The notes: generated from the sequence alone by a model not told the origin. Positions 7,045 to 13,153 are shown, numbered from the stretch's first letter. The stretch: DNA of 13,153 nt from Acidobacteriota bacterium (GCA_021846065.1 JAJZCP010000020.1:1-13153), one strand, 5' to 3'. Numbers and translations are program-made.

Positions 7045-8357
7045 GGCTGAGCCTTGCCTTTCGCCTGCAATACGTTGTGCATCGCTTCCAGCGTTCGCTC
7101 GGTCGCTCCCGCATGTCGCGCCAACACAGCGCGCGCGCGTTCGCCCATCATCCGTGCAGTTGCTGGATCGTTCAACAGATTCTGCAAAGCGTCGCGCACC
7201 GCATCGAATCCTTCGGTCTGCGTGACCAGAATCGCATCTTCCGCCTGCATGTCCGCCACAATCCCGCGGAAGTTCTCCACATGCGGTCCCATCACGACGG
7301 GAACTCCGTACAGCGCCGGCTCCAGAGGATTGTGTCCTCCGGCCTGCGCAACGCTGCCACCCACAAAGGCAACCTCAGCCACGGCATACGCCGCAGCCAG
7401 CTCTCCCAGCGTGTCCAGCAACACGATTTCAACTTCATCGGAATGCAGCGCATCGGAGTTCAATTCGCTGCGTCGCCGCCATGGAATGCCGCTTTCGTGC
7501 AGCATGCGCGCCACGGCGTCAAATCGCTCCGGATGTCGCGGCGCAAGCAGCAGAAGCAGACCGCCGTTCGTTTTCCTCAGTTGCGGCCAGGCAGCAATCA
7601 ACGCCTGTTCTTCGCCTTCGAGCGTGCTGCCGGCCACCAGCCAGCGCCGTTCCGGTGCCCATGCGCGTAAAAGAGAAACAATCTCGGAGCCGGCATCGGC
7701 CTTCAGGTCATATTTCAGGTTTCCTGCCACCTCCACCGCTCCGCAGCCCAGTGCGCGCAGCCGCTCGGCGTCCATCTCGCTTTGTGCCAGAATTCGATGG
7801 ATGCGGTGCAGCAGCGGACGCCACAGTGCGCGCAACCGCTGGTAACGTGGCCACGACCGGTCGGAGATGCGCGCGTTGACCACCATCACAGGAATCCCGC
7901 GACGAAAACACGCATGCAGCAAACCCGGCCAGAACTCTGTTTCGACCAGCACCAAAAGGCTGGGCCGCAGCGCGCGCAGCCACGCATCCGTCGCCCAGGC
8001 CAGGTCCAGCGGACAGTAGAAGACGCGCTCGGCACCCAGCCGTGCACGCGCAATCTGCTGGCCGGTGCGTGTTGTGGTGGAGAGCAGCACGCGCGCCTGT
8101 GGACGTTGCTTGTCCAGCGCGGCAACCAGGCGCAGCACGGCAATCACTTCTCCCACGGAAACCGCATGCACCCAGATCACATCGCAGCCATCCCGCGCCA
8201 CACGCAGACGACGCGGCACCCATCCCAGCCGCTCCGTCAAACCTTCTCGATAGCGCGCCGTCGTGGCCATGCGCAGCAGCCACCACGGCGCGGCCACCAG
8301 CAGAGCCAGCGGAAAGACGAGTTGGTAGACCCAGACGATCAGGTTCATGCGGAGCAT
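7041..8357 (-). CDS. waaA: 3-deoxy-D-manno-octulosonic acid (Kdo) transferase
   Basis: GT30 Kdo transferase (KdtA), which transfers Kdo from CMP-Kdo to lipid IVA on the inner face of the cytoplasmic membrane. With the ATG at 8357 it is 438 residues, near the family norm. The frame is open further upstream to a TTG at 8465, but family members begin close to the MNLIVWVYQLVFPLALL anchor helix, so ATG 8357 (AGG 5 nt upstream) or ATG 8348 is preferred. Motifs seen are the anchor helix and YREGLTERLGW, VHAVSVGEVIAV with the catalytic Glu (residue 70), VETEFWPGLL, VVNARISDRSW, AGSTLEGEE (normally AGSTHEGEE), LAPRHPERF, and FVGGSVAQAGGHNPLEPALYG followed by GPHVENF. It heads the minus-strand LPS run and is divergent from the secreted-protein gene at 8501. 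Whether it adds one or two Kdo residues cannot be read from the sequence. Confidence 0.94.
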   Translation of the reverse strand: MLRMNLIVWVYQLVFPLALLVAAPWWLLRMATTARYREGLTERLGWVPRRLRVARDGCDVIWVHAVSVGEVIAVLRLVAALDKQRPQARVLLSTTTRTGQQIARARLGAERVFYCPLDLAWATDAWLRALRPSLLVLVETEFWPGLLHACFRRGIPVMVVNARISDRSWPRYQRLRALWRPLLHRIHRILAQSEMDAERLRALGCGAVEVAGNLKYDLKADAGSEIVSLLRAWAPERRWLVAGSTLEGEEQALIAAWPQLRKTNGGLLLLLAPRHPERFDAVARMLHESGIPWRRRSELNSDALHSDEVEIVLLDTLGELAAAYAVAEVAFVGGSVAQAGGHNPLEPALYGVPVVMGPHVENFRGIVADMQAEDAILVTQTEGFDAVRDALQNLLNDPATARMMGERARAVLARHAGATERTLEAMHNVLQAKGKAQP

Positions 8358-8492
8358 TTCTGCCTGCCAGCGCAATGCAGAACTCATGGCAGGACTCATG
8401 AAAATCTGATTCAGAATACAGAACCGGACTGCCCGCCAGTGCCGGAGATGTCTCTGGCGAAGCAACCAGCGCGGCTGCTATCGTTCTTTTCA

Positions 8493-8496
8493 GGAG
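8493..8496 (+). promoter_or_regulatory. Shine-Dalgarno site of the secreted-protein gene
   Basis: GGAG within CAGGAGAGAG directly precedes ATG 8501 at a short spacing of 4 nt. It also lies 13 nt before the second in-frame ATG at 8510, so ATG 8501 is preferred. Confidence 0.55.
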
Positions 8497-8500
8497 AGAG

Positions 8501-9190
8501 ATGAAGACCATGCACGGTTCGTTTCTGCGTCCCCTTTGCTCACGCAGTCCGGTCTTCGGCGTGCTTTGCCTTGTGTGCGTTTTCTGTTTTGCCTCCGCGT
8601 CTGCCCGCGCAGCCGAGCACAAGCCGCCGCCGGTTGAGCCAGCCACCAACTTTGCCGCTGTCGAGGTGCATGCTGCCGAGCATCTGGCCATCGCCGTCGA
8701 ACCGTACAACACGGCCAGCCAGATCAAGCTTTTTCGCCTCAACTACGTCGCGCATGGCTTCATGCCCGTGCGCCTCATCGTCACCAACACCGGCGACCGC
8801 GCCATCTCGCTCAAGGACGCACGCATCCTCTTCATCACAGCGGGAGGCGACCGTCTTCAGGCTGCCGAGCCGGAAGACGTGGAGCGGCGCATGGTACGCG
8901 TTCACGGCAGCAGCATGCCCGGCCCCATCCCCGGCCTCCACATGCCACACAAGAATATCCGCAAGGCCATCGAAAGCGACTTCAACACGCTGGAGTTTCA
9001 ATCGCTCATCGTCAAGCCGCACAGTACGGAGGCCGGTTTTCTCTTCTATGACGTCAGCGGTCTGAGCCATCCTCTGGACGGCGCCGCGCTCAATGTTCAC
9101 TCACTGCGCGACATCGACGGCAAGGAACTGTTTTATTTTGAGATTCCGTTTGAAAAATATCTGGCATCCCACAGCAAACAGATGAACTGA
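8501..9190 (+). CDS. Exported protein of unknown function
   Basis: A 229-residue protein that I do not recognise. It has a clear signal peptide: basic start, hydrophobic core VFGVLCLVCVFCFASA (about 18-33) and a likely signal peptidase I cut after SARA near residue 37. The mature part looks beta-rich. Its middle contains VRLIVTNTGDRAISLKDARILF (about 90-111), the pattern of an immunoglobulin-like or DUF4352-type domain in which a 'normal tissue' strand LIVTNTG is followed by a short acidic turn. The C-terminal half has a second beta-like stretch (FQSLIVKPHSTEAGFLFYDVSG) and ends ELFYFEIPFEKYLASHSKQMN. No catalytic motif, transmembrane helix after the signal, or lipobox is evident. It diverges from waaA across about 143 bp and converges on rsmD with 8 bp between stops, so it is probably a single-gene transcript. 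The gene is real on the strength of SD, signal peptide and coding character; function is unknown. Confidence 0.75.
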   Translation: MKTMHGSFLRPLCSRSPVFGVLCLVCVFCFASASARAAEHKPPPVEPATNFAAVEVHAAEHLAIAVEPYNTASQIKLFRLNYVAHGFMPVRLIVTNTGDRAISLKDARILFITAGGDRLQAAEPEDVERRMVRVHGSSMPGPIPGLHMPHKNIRKAIESDFNTLEFQSLIVKPHSTEAGFLFYDVSGLSHPLDGAALNVHSLRDIDGKELFYFEIPFEKYLASHSKQMN

Positions 9191-9198
9191 ACTGCCGA

Positions 9199-9828
9199 TC
9201 AGGGTGCTTCGGACGGCAACTCGTCCGCTGGCTCATCGCTCTGGCTTGCGCGAGTATAAAAGCTGAGCGTAGCGTCGCCCTGCTTGATTACGCGCCAGCG
9301 TCGCAGCGCTCCGGCGTCCTCGGCCAGTGCGTTTTTTGAGCGATGTTCGGCGATCACCCAGGCATTCGGCGCCAGCAACTTCGCCGCCTCACCGCCCAGC
9401 AGGCCCAGTGCCTGCTCGTACTCCTCGCGGTCGTCCCACGGTGGATCGAGAAAGACTACGTCGAACTGCTGCGTCACGGGCGATGCTGGCGAGGCGGCGC
9501 GTCGCAGCCACGCGCATACGGATGAGCGAATACACTTCGATTCCTCACCAAGGCCCAGCCGCTTGCAATTGGCCTCAAGCGCCGTCATCGCAGCGGACGA
9601 CTGATCCACAAAGGTCACCGACTGCGCGCCTCGGCTCAATGCTTCCATCCCAACTGCGCCCGTGCCGGCGTAAAGATCGAGCATCCGCGCATCCAGCGCG
9701 CGATTCTTCGCGCCGTTCGTCAGAACGTTCATCAGCGTCTCGCGCAGTCGATCCGAAGTGGGTCGCGTCTTCTGGCCGACAGGCGCCAGCAGCGTGCGAG
9801 AACGAAATCGTCCACCGATGATGCGCAT
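9199..9828 (-). CDS. rsmD: 16S rRNA (guanine966-N2)-methyltransferase
   Basis: A 209-residue RsmD, the SAM-dependent enzyme that makes m2G966 in 16S rRNA of the 30S subunit. The start is ATG 9828: the protein then opens with the canonical MRIIGGRFRSRTL, and AGGA at 9834-9837 lies 5 nt upstream. The frame extends 14 codons further (to 9870) but that extension has no SD and is not family-like. Motifs are TRPTSDRLRETLMNVL (21-36), the SAM loop LDLYAGTGAVGMEALSRGA (50-68), the acidic VTFVDQ, and catalytic motif IV LDPPW (127-131, usually DPPF/Y). The C-terminus has a short acidic/Pro-rich tail. It is divergent from the M50-family gene over 65 bp, which must hold both promoters. Confidence 0.93.
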   Translation of the reverse strand: MRIIGGRFRSRTLLAPVGQKTRPTSDRLRETLMNVLTNGAKNRALDARMLDLYAGTGAVGMEALSRGAQSVTFVDQSSAAMTALEANCKRLGLGEESKCIRSSVCAWLRRAASPASPVTQQFDVVFLDPPWDDREEYEQALGLLGGEAAKLLAPNAWVIAEHRSKNALAEDAGALRRWRVIKQGDATLSFYTRASQSDEPADELPSEAP

Positions 9829-9833
9829 CTCGT

Positions 9834-9837
9834 TCCT
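9834..9837 (-). promoter_or_regulatory. Shine-Dalgarno site fixing the rsmD start
   Basis: AGGA on the minus strand, 5 nt before ATG 9828. It decides against the upstream in-frame ATGs at 9843 and 9870. Confidence 0.65.
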
Positions 9838-9860
9838 GAGCATAAATGATCCCCAGCTCT

Positions 9861-9887
9861 TTGCGATCACGCGCCTGCCGCTACAAT
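9861..9887 (+). promoter_or_regulatory. Sigma70-type promoter giving a leaderless M50-family transcript
   Basis: TTGCGA (9861-9866) and TACAAT (9882-9887) are separated by 15 bp. A start 7 nt beyond the -10 box falls exactly on the A of ATG 9894, and no clear Shine-Dalgarno precedes that ATG. The -10 match is good; the -35 match and spacing are only fair. Leaderless initiation is inferred. Confidence 0.45.
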
Positions 9888-9893
9888 GAAGAC

Positions 9894-11009
9894 ATGCGTG
9901 GATGGTCGTTTCCTCTCGGTCGATGGATGGGTGTGGAGTTCCGCATTCACACGCTGTTTGTCATCCTCATCGCCATCTGCATGCTGTACAGCCAGTCGCT
10001 TGGCGGCTCCATTGCAGCCGGTTTCGCGTTGTGGCTGCTGATCGCCGCTGCGGTCGCTGTGCGCGAATGTGCGCGTCTGCTGGTTGCAGCCTGGTTTGGG
10101 TTGCGCCTGCGCGCCGTCCTGCTGTTGCCCATCGGCGGCATGTTCGCGTATGCGAATCCGGAGAGCCAGGAGCAGGCAAACGCAGCAGAGAAGCAGTACA
10201 TTCTCGCTTTAGCTGGGCCGGTGGCAAACATTGCGACGGCGCTGATGCTGGCCGCGACATTGACCGGAGCAAGCCAGGCTTTTCCGCTTCTCGCTTTGCC
10301 CTATGTCACGCCGCTTGCGTTGCTGCGTAGCGCCGTATGGGTGCAGGCGTTTCTGGGATTCCTACACCTGCTGCCCGCTTATCCGCTGGACGCAGGCCGT
10401 CTGCTGCGCGCCAGCTTTACGCAATCCAGTGGCCAGTCCGCGCCCAGCCGCGCCATTGCCATGCTGGGCCAGGCTATTGCGCTGGGAACGATTGTCGTCG
10501 GCTTTTTTCTGCACGATCCGCTGCTCTCGTCGGTTGGGTTTTTCATCTTCATCGGCGCGCAGATTGAAGATCAGGGAGTTCTCTTCCAGTCCGTGGTGGA
10601 CACGGTGCGCATGGAGGAAGTGATGCTGACCGACTTCGCCATGCTCTCGCCCTCGGATACGCTGCTGGACGCGCTGCGGCGCTGCATTCATACGCTCCAG
10701 GAAGATTTTCCCGTTGTGCGCGGCTCGCAACTGGTCGGCATCGTCAATCGCCAGCGCATTCTGGAGTGCCTGCGCGTTGAGGGCAATGGATATGTGCAGG
10801 GCATCATGACGCGCAACTTCCAGGTGGCAAAGCCCGAGGATACGCTTGGCGCAATCATCCGGCGCATCACCGCCGGGCGCGGCCTGACGCTGATTCCTGT
10901 CGCCGAAGGCGAGCGGATTGTGGGCGTGGTGAGCGTGCAGAATCTGATGTCGTCGATGTCGCTGCTGAATGAGCAGCGCCGTCTGGAGCGCCTGGACACG
11001 GAGCGCTGA
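9894..11009 (+). CDS. Degenerate M50 (site-2 protease-like) membrane protein with tandem CBS domains
   Basis: A 371-residue polytopic protein of the S2P/M50 family that carries CBS domains (SpoIVFB/Rip3 style). ATG 9894 gives the family-typical opening MRGWSFPLGRWMGVEFRIHTLF; an upstream in-frame ATG at 9846 would add 16 unlike residues. The membrane core spans about 18-225, with LLLPIGGMF (77-84) and ALAGPVANI (105-113), both hallmarks. However the zinc motif HExxH reads RECAR (57-61, codons CGC GAA TGT GCG CGT) and the second motif NLLPxxPLDGGR reads HLLPAYPLDAGR (158-169). Both His ligands are therefore absent while Glu58 and Asp166 remain. Two CBS repeats follow: about 243-294 (VMLTDFAMLSPSDTLLDAL) and 304-357 (IMTRNFQVAKPEDTLGAII), which usually bind adenine nucleotides. 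Most likely a non-proteolytic relative that binds substrates or regulates a partner. rsmI follows 20 bp later on the same strand. Confidence 0.85.
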   Translation: MRGWSFPLGRWMGVEFRIHTLFVILIAICMLYSQSLGGSIAAGFALWLLIAAAVAVRECARLLVAAWFGLRLRAVLLLPIGGMFAYANPESQEQANAAEKQYILALAGPVANIATALMLAATLTGASQAFPLLALPYVTPLALLRSAVWVQAFLGFLHLLPAYPLDAGRLLRASFTQSSGQSAPSRAIAMLGQAIALGTIVVGFFLHDPLLSSVGFFIFIGAQIEDQGVLFQSVVDTVRMEEVMLTDFAMLSPSDTLLDALRRCIHTLQEDFPVVRGSQLVGIVNRQRILECLRVEGNGYVQGIMTRNFQVAKPEDTLGAIIRRITAGRGLTLIPVAEGERIVGVVSVQNLMSSMSLLNEQRRLERLDTER

Positions 11010-11015
11010 CGCTGC

Positions 11016-11020
11016 AAGGA
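11016..11020 (+). promoter_or_regulatory. Shine-Dalgarno site of rsmI
   Basis: AAGGA lies 9 nt before ATG 11030 and supports the longer RsmI start over the in-frame ATG at 11102. Confidence 0.6.
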
Positions 11021-11029
11021 AATCGACCG

Positions 11030-12007
11030 ATGGAACCGCTGCCAACCACCGCTGTGCCTGAGCCAGACGAGGCTGCTTCGCAGGTATCTCTTACGCCAGA
11101 GATGCTTGCACCAGCGCCGCTTGCGCCGGGTCTGTATCTGGTGGCGACGCCCATCGGCAATCTGGAAGACATCACGTTGCGCGCGCTGCGCGTCCTGCGC
11201 TCCGCCGATCGCATCGCCTGCGAAGACACGCGCCAGACACGCAAGCTGCTGAACCACTTTGCGATTCACGCGCCCACCGTCAGTTGCCACGAACACAACG
11301 AACGCGAGCGCTCTCAGGAACTGATTGCTGCGATCGAGCGCGGTGAGCGCATCGCTCTGGTCTCCGACGCAGGCATGCCTGGCATCAGCGATCCAGGAAT
11401 GTGGCTGGTTCGCGCGGCATTGGATGCGGGCGTTCCCGTGATTCCGATTCCGGGGGCAAACGCCGCCGTCACTGCTCTGATCGCCTCAGGACTGCCGACC
11501 GAGCGCTTTCGTTTTTACGGTTTTCTGCCGGAAAAATCCGGCGCACGACGTACGGCGCTGGAGTCGATCGCTGCCGCGCTGCGCGCAGAGTCGGTCGAAT
11601 CCGGTGCGCAGGCCGCGACGCTCATTTTCTATGAAGCGCCGCATCGAATTCTGGATACGCTTGCCGATCTGCGCAGCGTCTGGGGCGATGCGCTTCCCAT
11701 TGTGGTCGCGCGCGAACTGACCAAGCTGCACGAAGAATTTCTGCGCGGGCCGGTTGCCTCGGTCCAGCTTCAGATGGCGGCACAGGAGCGCGTGCGCGGC
11801 GAGATTACGCTGCTGCTGACACCACCCCACGAGGCTCCGGTCGATTCCAGTGAAGACCTGCTGACCGCGTTGGCGCACCTGCAAACGGCGGAACATCGGA
11901 CGGAAAAAGACGCGTTGAAGCAGTTGGCGCGTCTGCGCGGCCAATCCAAAAGCGACCTGTATCGCGAGTTGCAACGTCTGCGCGCCAATCCGCCGCGCAG
12001 AAAGTAG
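11030..12007 (+). CDS. rsmI: 16S rRNA (cytidine1402-2'-O)-methyltransferase
   Basis: A 325-residue RsmI of the tetrapyrrole (corrin/porphyrin) methylase fold, which 2'-O-methylates C1402 in the decoding centre of 16S rRNA. The motifs run GLYLVATPIGNLEDITLRAL (34-53), CEDTRQTRKLL (64-74), VSDAGMPGISDPG (111-123; Met replaces the commoner Thr, seen in other family members), PGANAAVTALIASGL (141-155), FYGFLPEKSGAR, YEAPHRI and VARELTKLHEEF. The end TEKDALKQLARLRGQSKSDLYRELQRL is the family C-terminal helix-turn-helix tail. About 33 residues precede the first motif, somewhat longer than usual; the start is chosen on AAGGA 9 nt upstream. It lies 20 nt after the M50-family gene and is probably co-transcribed with it; I know of no functional link. 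Its stop is 10 bp from the convergent PilZ gene. Confidence 0.95.
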   Translation: MEPLPTTAVPEPDEAASQVSLTPEMLAPAPLAPGLYLVATPIGNLEDITLRALRVLRSADRIACEDTRQTRKLLNHFAIHAPTVSCHEHNERERSQELIAAIERGERIALVSDAGMPGISDPGMWLVRAALDAGVPVIPIPGANAAVTALIASGLPTERFRFYGFLPEKSGARRTALESIAAALRAESVESGAQAATLIFYEAPHRILDTLADLRSVWGDALPIVVARELTKLHEEFLRGPVASVQLQMAAQERVRGEITLLLTPPHEAPVDSSEDLLTALAHLQTAEHRTEKDALKQLARLRGQSKSDLYRELQRLRANPPRRK

Positions 12008-12017
12008 CTGTCGTCAC

Positions 12018-12953
12018 TCAGTCTGTGTTCGCCTGTGCGTGTGCTTCGTGGATCTCTGCAATCAGTTCAGCAAGCTGTTCGCGTTTGCGGTCGCTCATGT
12101 CCAGAAAGCGCACACCGAGGGTGTTGCGGTTGATGATAGCCTGGCTGACTCCGCCCAGACGAAAGGGCAGGCCGTGCAGGAAAAACTCAGCTTCCAGGCG
12201 CACATAAATGCCGACGTTGAACGGCTCTTCGGTGACGATGCGACAGCCTGCCATGCTCAGGTCCTGAATTGAGCCGGTCATGCAGATGCCTGTGTTCACC
12301 AGATAGAGCCGCGCACGCGTGTCCACCTTGTGCCTGCGAAAGGCACGACGGTCGCGCGCCTCCGCGGTGGCGTCGGCTGGAGAGAACACTGCGGAAGCGG
12401 GCGCAGACAAAGTTCTGGAGGCCGAAGCCTGACGTGCGGCCTGGGGCGAGACCTGAGGCGCGGACAGCCGCGAAGAGGCGCTGCTCTGGATCGGCTGCGA
12501 AGGTTGCACCGCTTGCTTGATCTCTGCCGCGGTCGATGGCTGACTGGCGCTTTGATTCGATTTGTCTTCAAGCACGGCAAGAAGCTCTGCCAGTTCCGCG
12601 CGGCGGCGTTCCGAGAGATCGACAAAACGGATGCCGATGGAGGTTTTGGTTCGCCGTCCTGCGGTGACGCCGACGAGGCGGAAAGTGTATCCATGAATCT
12701 GAAATTGAAGCTCGACGCGCAGCATGGCTCCGGTGAGCAGCCGCGTATCGATCTCCAGCCGACACCCGCCTGCGCTCAGATCGCTGATGCGGCCCTGCAG
12801 CTTGGTTGCGCCGGAGATGGGATGCACGGCAACGGTCTCATCCAGCGTAAAGCGTCGAGCGGTGCGGCGCTCTGCACCACCTGCATTGGCTGCGAGCGGC
12901 GCGGGATGGCTCTCCGCCGGCGCTTGAATCTCGTTTTGGGCTTGTGCTGCCAT
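12018..12953 (-). CDS. Tandem PilZ-domain protein, predicted cyclic di-GMP receptor
   Basis: A 311-residue soluble protein with two PilZ domains. In coordinates from the ATG at 12953 (a TTG lies one codon upstream), the first domain (about 29-130) has RTARR (RxxxR, 30-34) and DLSAGG (DxSxxG, 58-63), and ends with GIRFVDLSERRRAELAELL. The second (about 202-305) has RRAFRR (RxxxR, 202-207) and DLSMAG (231-236), and ends with GVRFLDMSDRKREQLAELI. Both therefore retain the residues that bind c-di-GMP. They are joined by a Ser/Ala/Gln/Pro-rich linker of about 70 residues with no predicted structure. No signal peptide, membrane segment or output domain is visible, so it may act by protein-protein contact, for example on motility, adhesion or polysaccharide systems. 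AAGG lies only 3 nt before the ATG and a GGAGG sits 16 nt upstream, so initiation is unusual. Converges on rsmI. Confidence 0.85.
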   Translation of the reverse strand: MAAQAQNEIQAPAESHPAPLAANAGGAERRTARRFTLDETVAVHPISGATKLQGRISDLSAGGCRLEIDTRLLTGAMLRVELQFQIHGYTFRLVGVTAGRRTKTSIGIRFVDLSERRRAELAELLAVLEDKSNQSASQPSTAAEIKQAVQPSQPIQSSASSRLSAPQVSPQAARQASASRTLSAPASAVFSPADATAEARDRRAFRRHKVDTRARLYLVNTGICMTGSIQDLSMAGCRIVTEEPFNVGIYVRLEAEFFLHGLPFRLGGVSQAIINRNTLGVRFLDMSDRKREQLAELIAEIHEAHAQANTD

Positions 12954-12961
12954 CAACCTTT

Positions 12962-12977
12962 TTCGGAATCCTCCGAA
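12962..12977 (-). promoter_or_regulatory. Small hairpin in the leader of the PilZ gene
   Basis: TTCGGA and TCCGAA form a perfect 6-bp stem around a 4-nt loop, ending 8 nt before ATG 12953. On the minus strand its 5' arm and loop contain GGAGG, the only strong anti-SD match nearby, at 16 nt from the ATG. It is followed by an A-run, not a T-run, on the coding strand, so it is not a terminator. Confidence 0.45.
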
Positions 12978-13038
12978 TCAGGTCATCGGCTAAACGGCAG
13001 TGGACTTGAGCCAAATCCTCTGCATGGAAGCATTTGAA

Positions 13039-13153
13039 TCAGTGGCTTCCGGCCAGCTCCCACGGACGCGGGGTCGCGGTCGTCGCAGCTTCACGGCCTT
13101 TGACGCGGTCGTAGTGATAGAGGTCGCTGGTGGTGCCAAGCGATTCGTTGCAG
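13039..13153 (-). CDS. C-terminal end of an unrecognised protein (5' end outside window)
   Basis: On the minus strand a frame is open from the window edge to a TGA at 13041-13039. It gives 37 residues, starting CNESLGTTSDLYHYDRVKG and ending PRPWELAGSH. The composition (aromatic-rich middle, Pro/Trp near the end, normal codon use) looks coding, but the fragment is too short to identify. The stop is 85 bp upstream of the PilZ start on the same strand, so the two genes might be co-transcribed. I see no domain motif in it. Confidence 0.4.
   Translation of the reverse strand, partial: CNESLGTTSDLYHYDRVKGREAATTATPRPWELAGSH

Noticed and set aside
8358..8465. N-terminal extension of WaaA back to a TTG at 8465
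   Set aside because: The 36 added residues do not resemble the family, there is no SD, and they would occupy the divergent promoter region shared with the gene at 8501.
9193..9218. TGCCG/CGGCA inverted repeat at the rsmD/exported-protein junction as a terminator
   Set aside because: The 5-bp stem encloses a loop of about 16 nt and has no T-run on either strand; it also lies partly inside rsmD.
9846..9893. 16-residue N-terminal extension of the M50-family protein from ATG 9846
   Set aside because: The residues are not family-like, no SD precedes that ATG, and the stretch contains the TACAAT promoter box.
11360..11398. Met in place of Thr in the RsmI VSDAGTP motif as a possible loss of function
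   Set aside because: A DAGMP version occurs in other RsmI proteins, all other motifs are intact, and the change is not a catalytic loss.
1..13153. CRISPR arrays, tRNA/rRNA genes, insertion sequences, prophage, defence or toxin-antitoxin systems
   Set aside because: No regularly spaced repeats, tRNA-like folds, transposase, integrase or defence motifs seen on either strand; the window is nearly filled by recognised chromosomal genes.

Overview
The window is a GC-rich (about 60% by eye), densely packed bacterial chromosome segment. It encodes lipid A/Kdo enzymes (LpxK, WaaA), a WaaC-like heptosyltransferase, a DUF3108 envelope protein and a ComEC DNA channel, so the host is a Gram-negative diderm. 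The mix of these genes with a DUF3108 protein, a CBS-bearing site-2-protease homologue and a double-PilZ protein fits Acidobacteriota (Terriglobia) best. That placement is an inference from protein style, not a proven one. No tRNA, rRNA, CRISPR array, insertion sequence or phage gene is visible, and no gene-free stretch exceeds about 300 bp.

Layout. (1) 1-387 (+): C-terminal part of an RlmD/RumA-type RNA m5U methyltransferase. (2) 462-3242 (+): full-length comEC with N-terminal, Competence and metallo-beta-lactamase domains. (3) 8357 down to 3247 (-): a five-gene run waaA - lpxK (ATGA overlap) - waaC-like GT9 - ICMT/PEMT-like membrane methyltransferase - DUF3108 protein, i.e. an LPS inner-core/envelope block. 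A weak internal promoter and a tandem 14-bp repeat precede the methyltransferase gene. (4) 8501-9190 (+): a signal-peptide-bearing protein of unknown function. (5) 9828-9199 (-): rsmD. (6) 9894-12007 (+): a degenerate M50 (site-2 protease-like) membrane protein with two CBS domains, then rsmI. (7) 12953-12018 (-): a protein with two PilZ domains, both with complete c-di-GMP-binding motifs. (8) 13153-13039 (-): the C-terminal end of an unrecognised gene.

How they work together. WaaA adds Kdo to lipid IVA, LpxK makes lipid IVA by 4'-phosphorylation, and the GT9 enzyme probably extends the Kdo core. The two downstream genes are co-directional but their link to LPS is only contextual. RlmD, RsmD and RsmI are three unrelated rRNA modification enzymes scattered among the other genes.

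The observation most worth a second look is the M50-family protein. Its zinc-binding HExxH motif reads RECAR and its LDG motif reads LDAG, while the fold, the GP motif and both CBS domains are kept. This predicts a proteolytically dead 'pseudo-S2P'. It also appears to be expressed from a leaderless transcript. The rest is mostly conserved housekeeping, with smaller curiosities in 5' leaders and in three almost touching convergent gene pairs.
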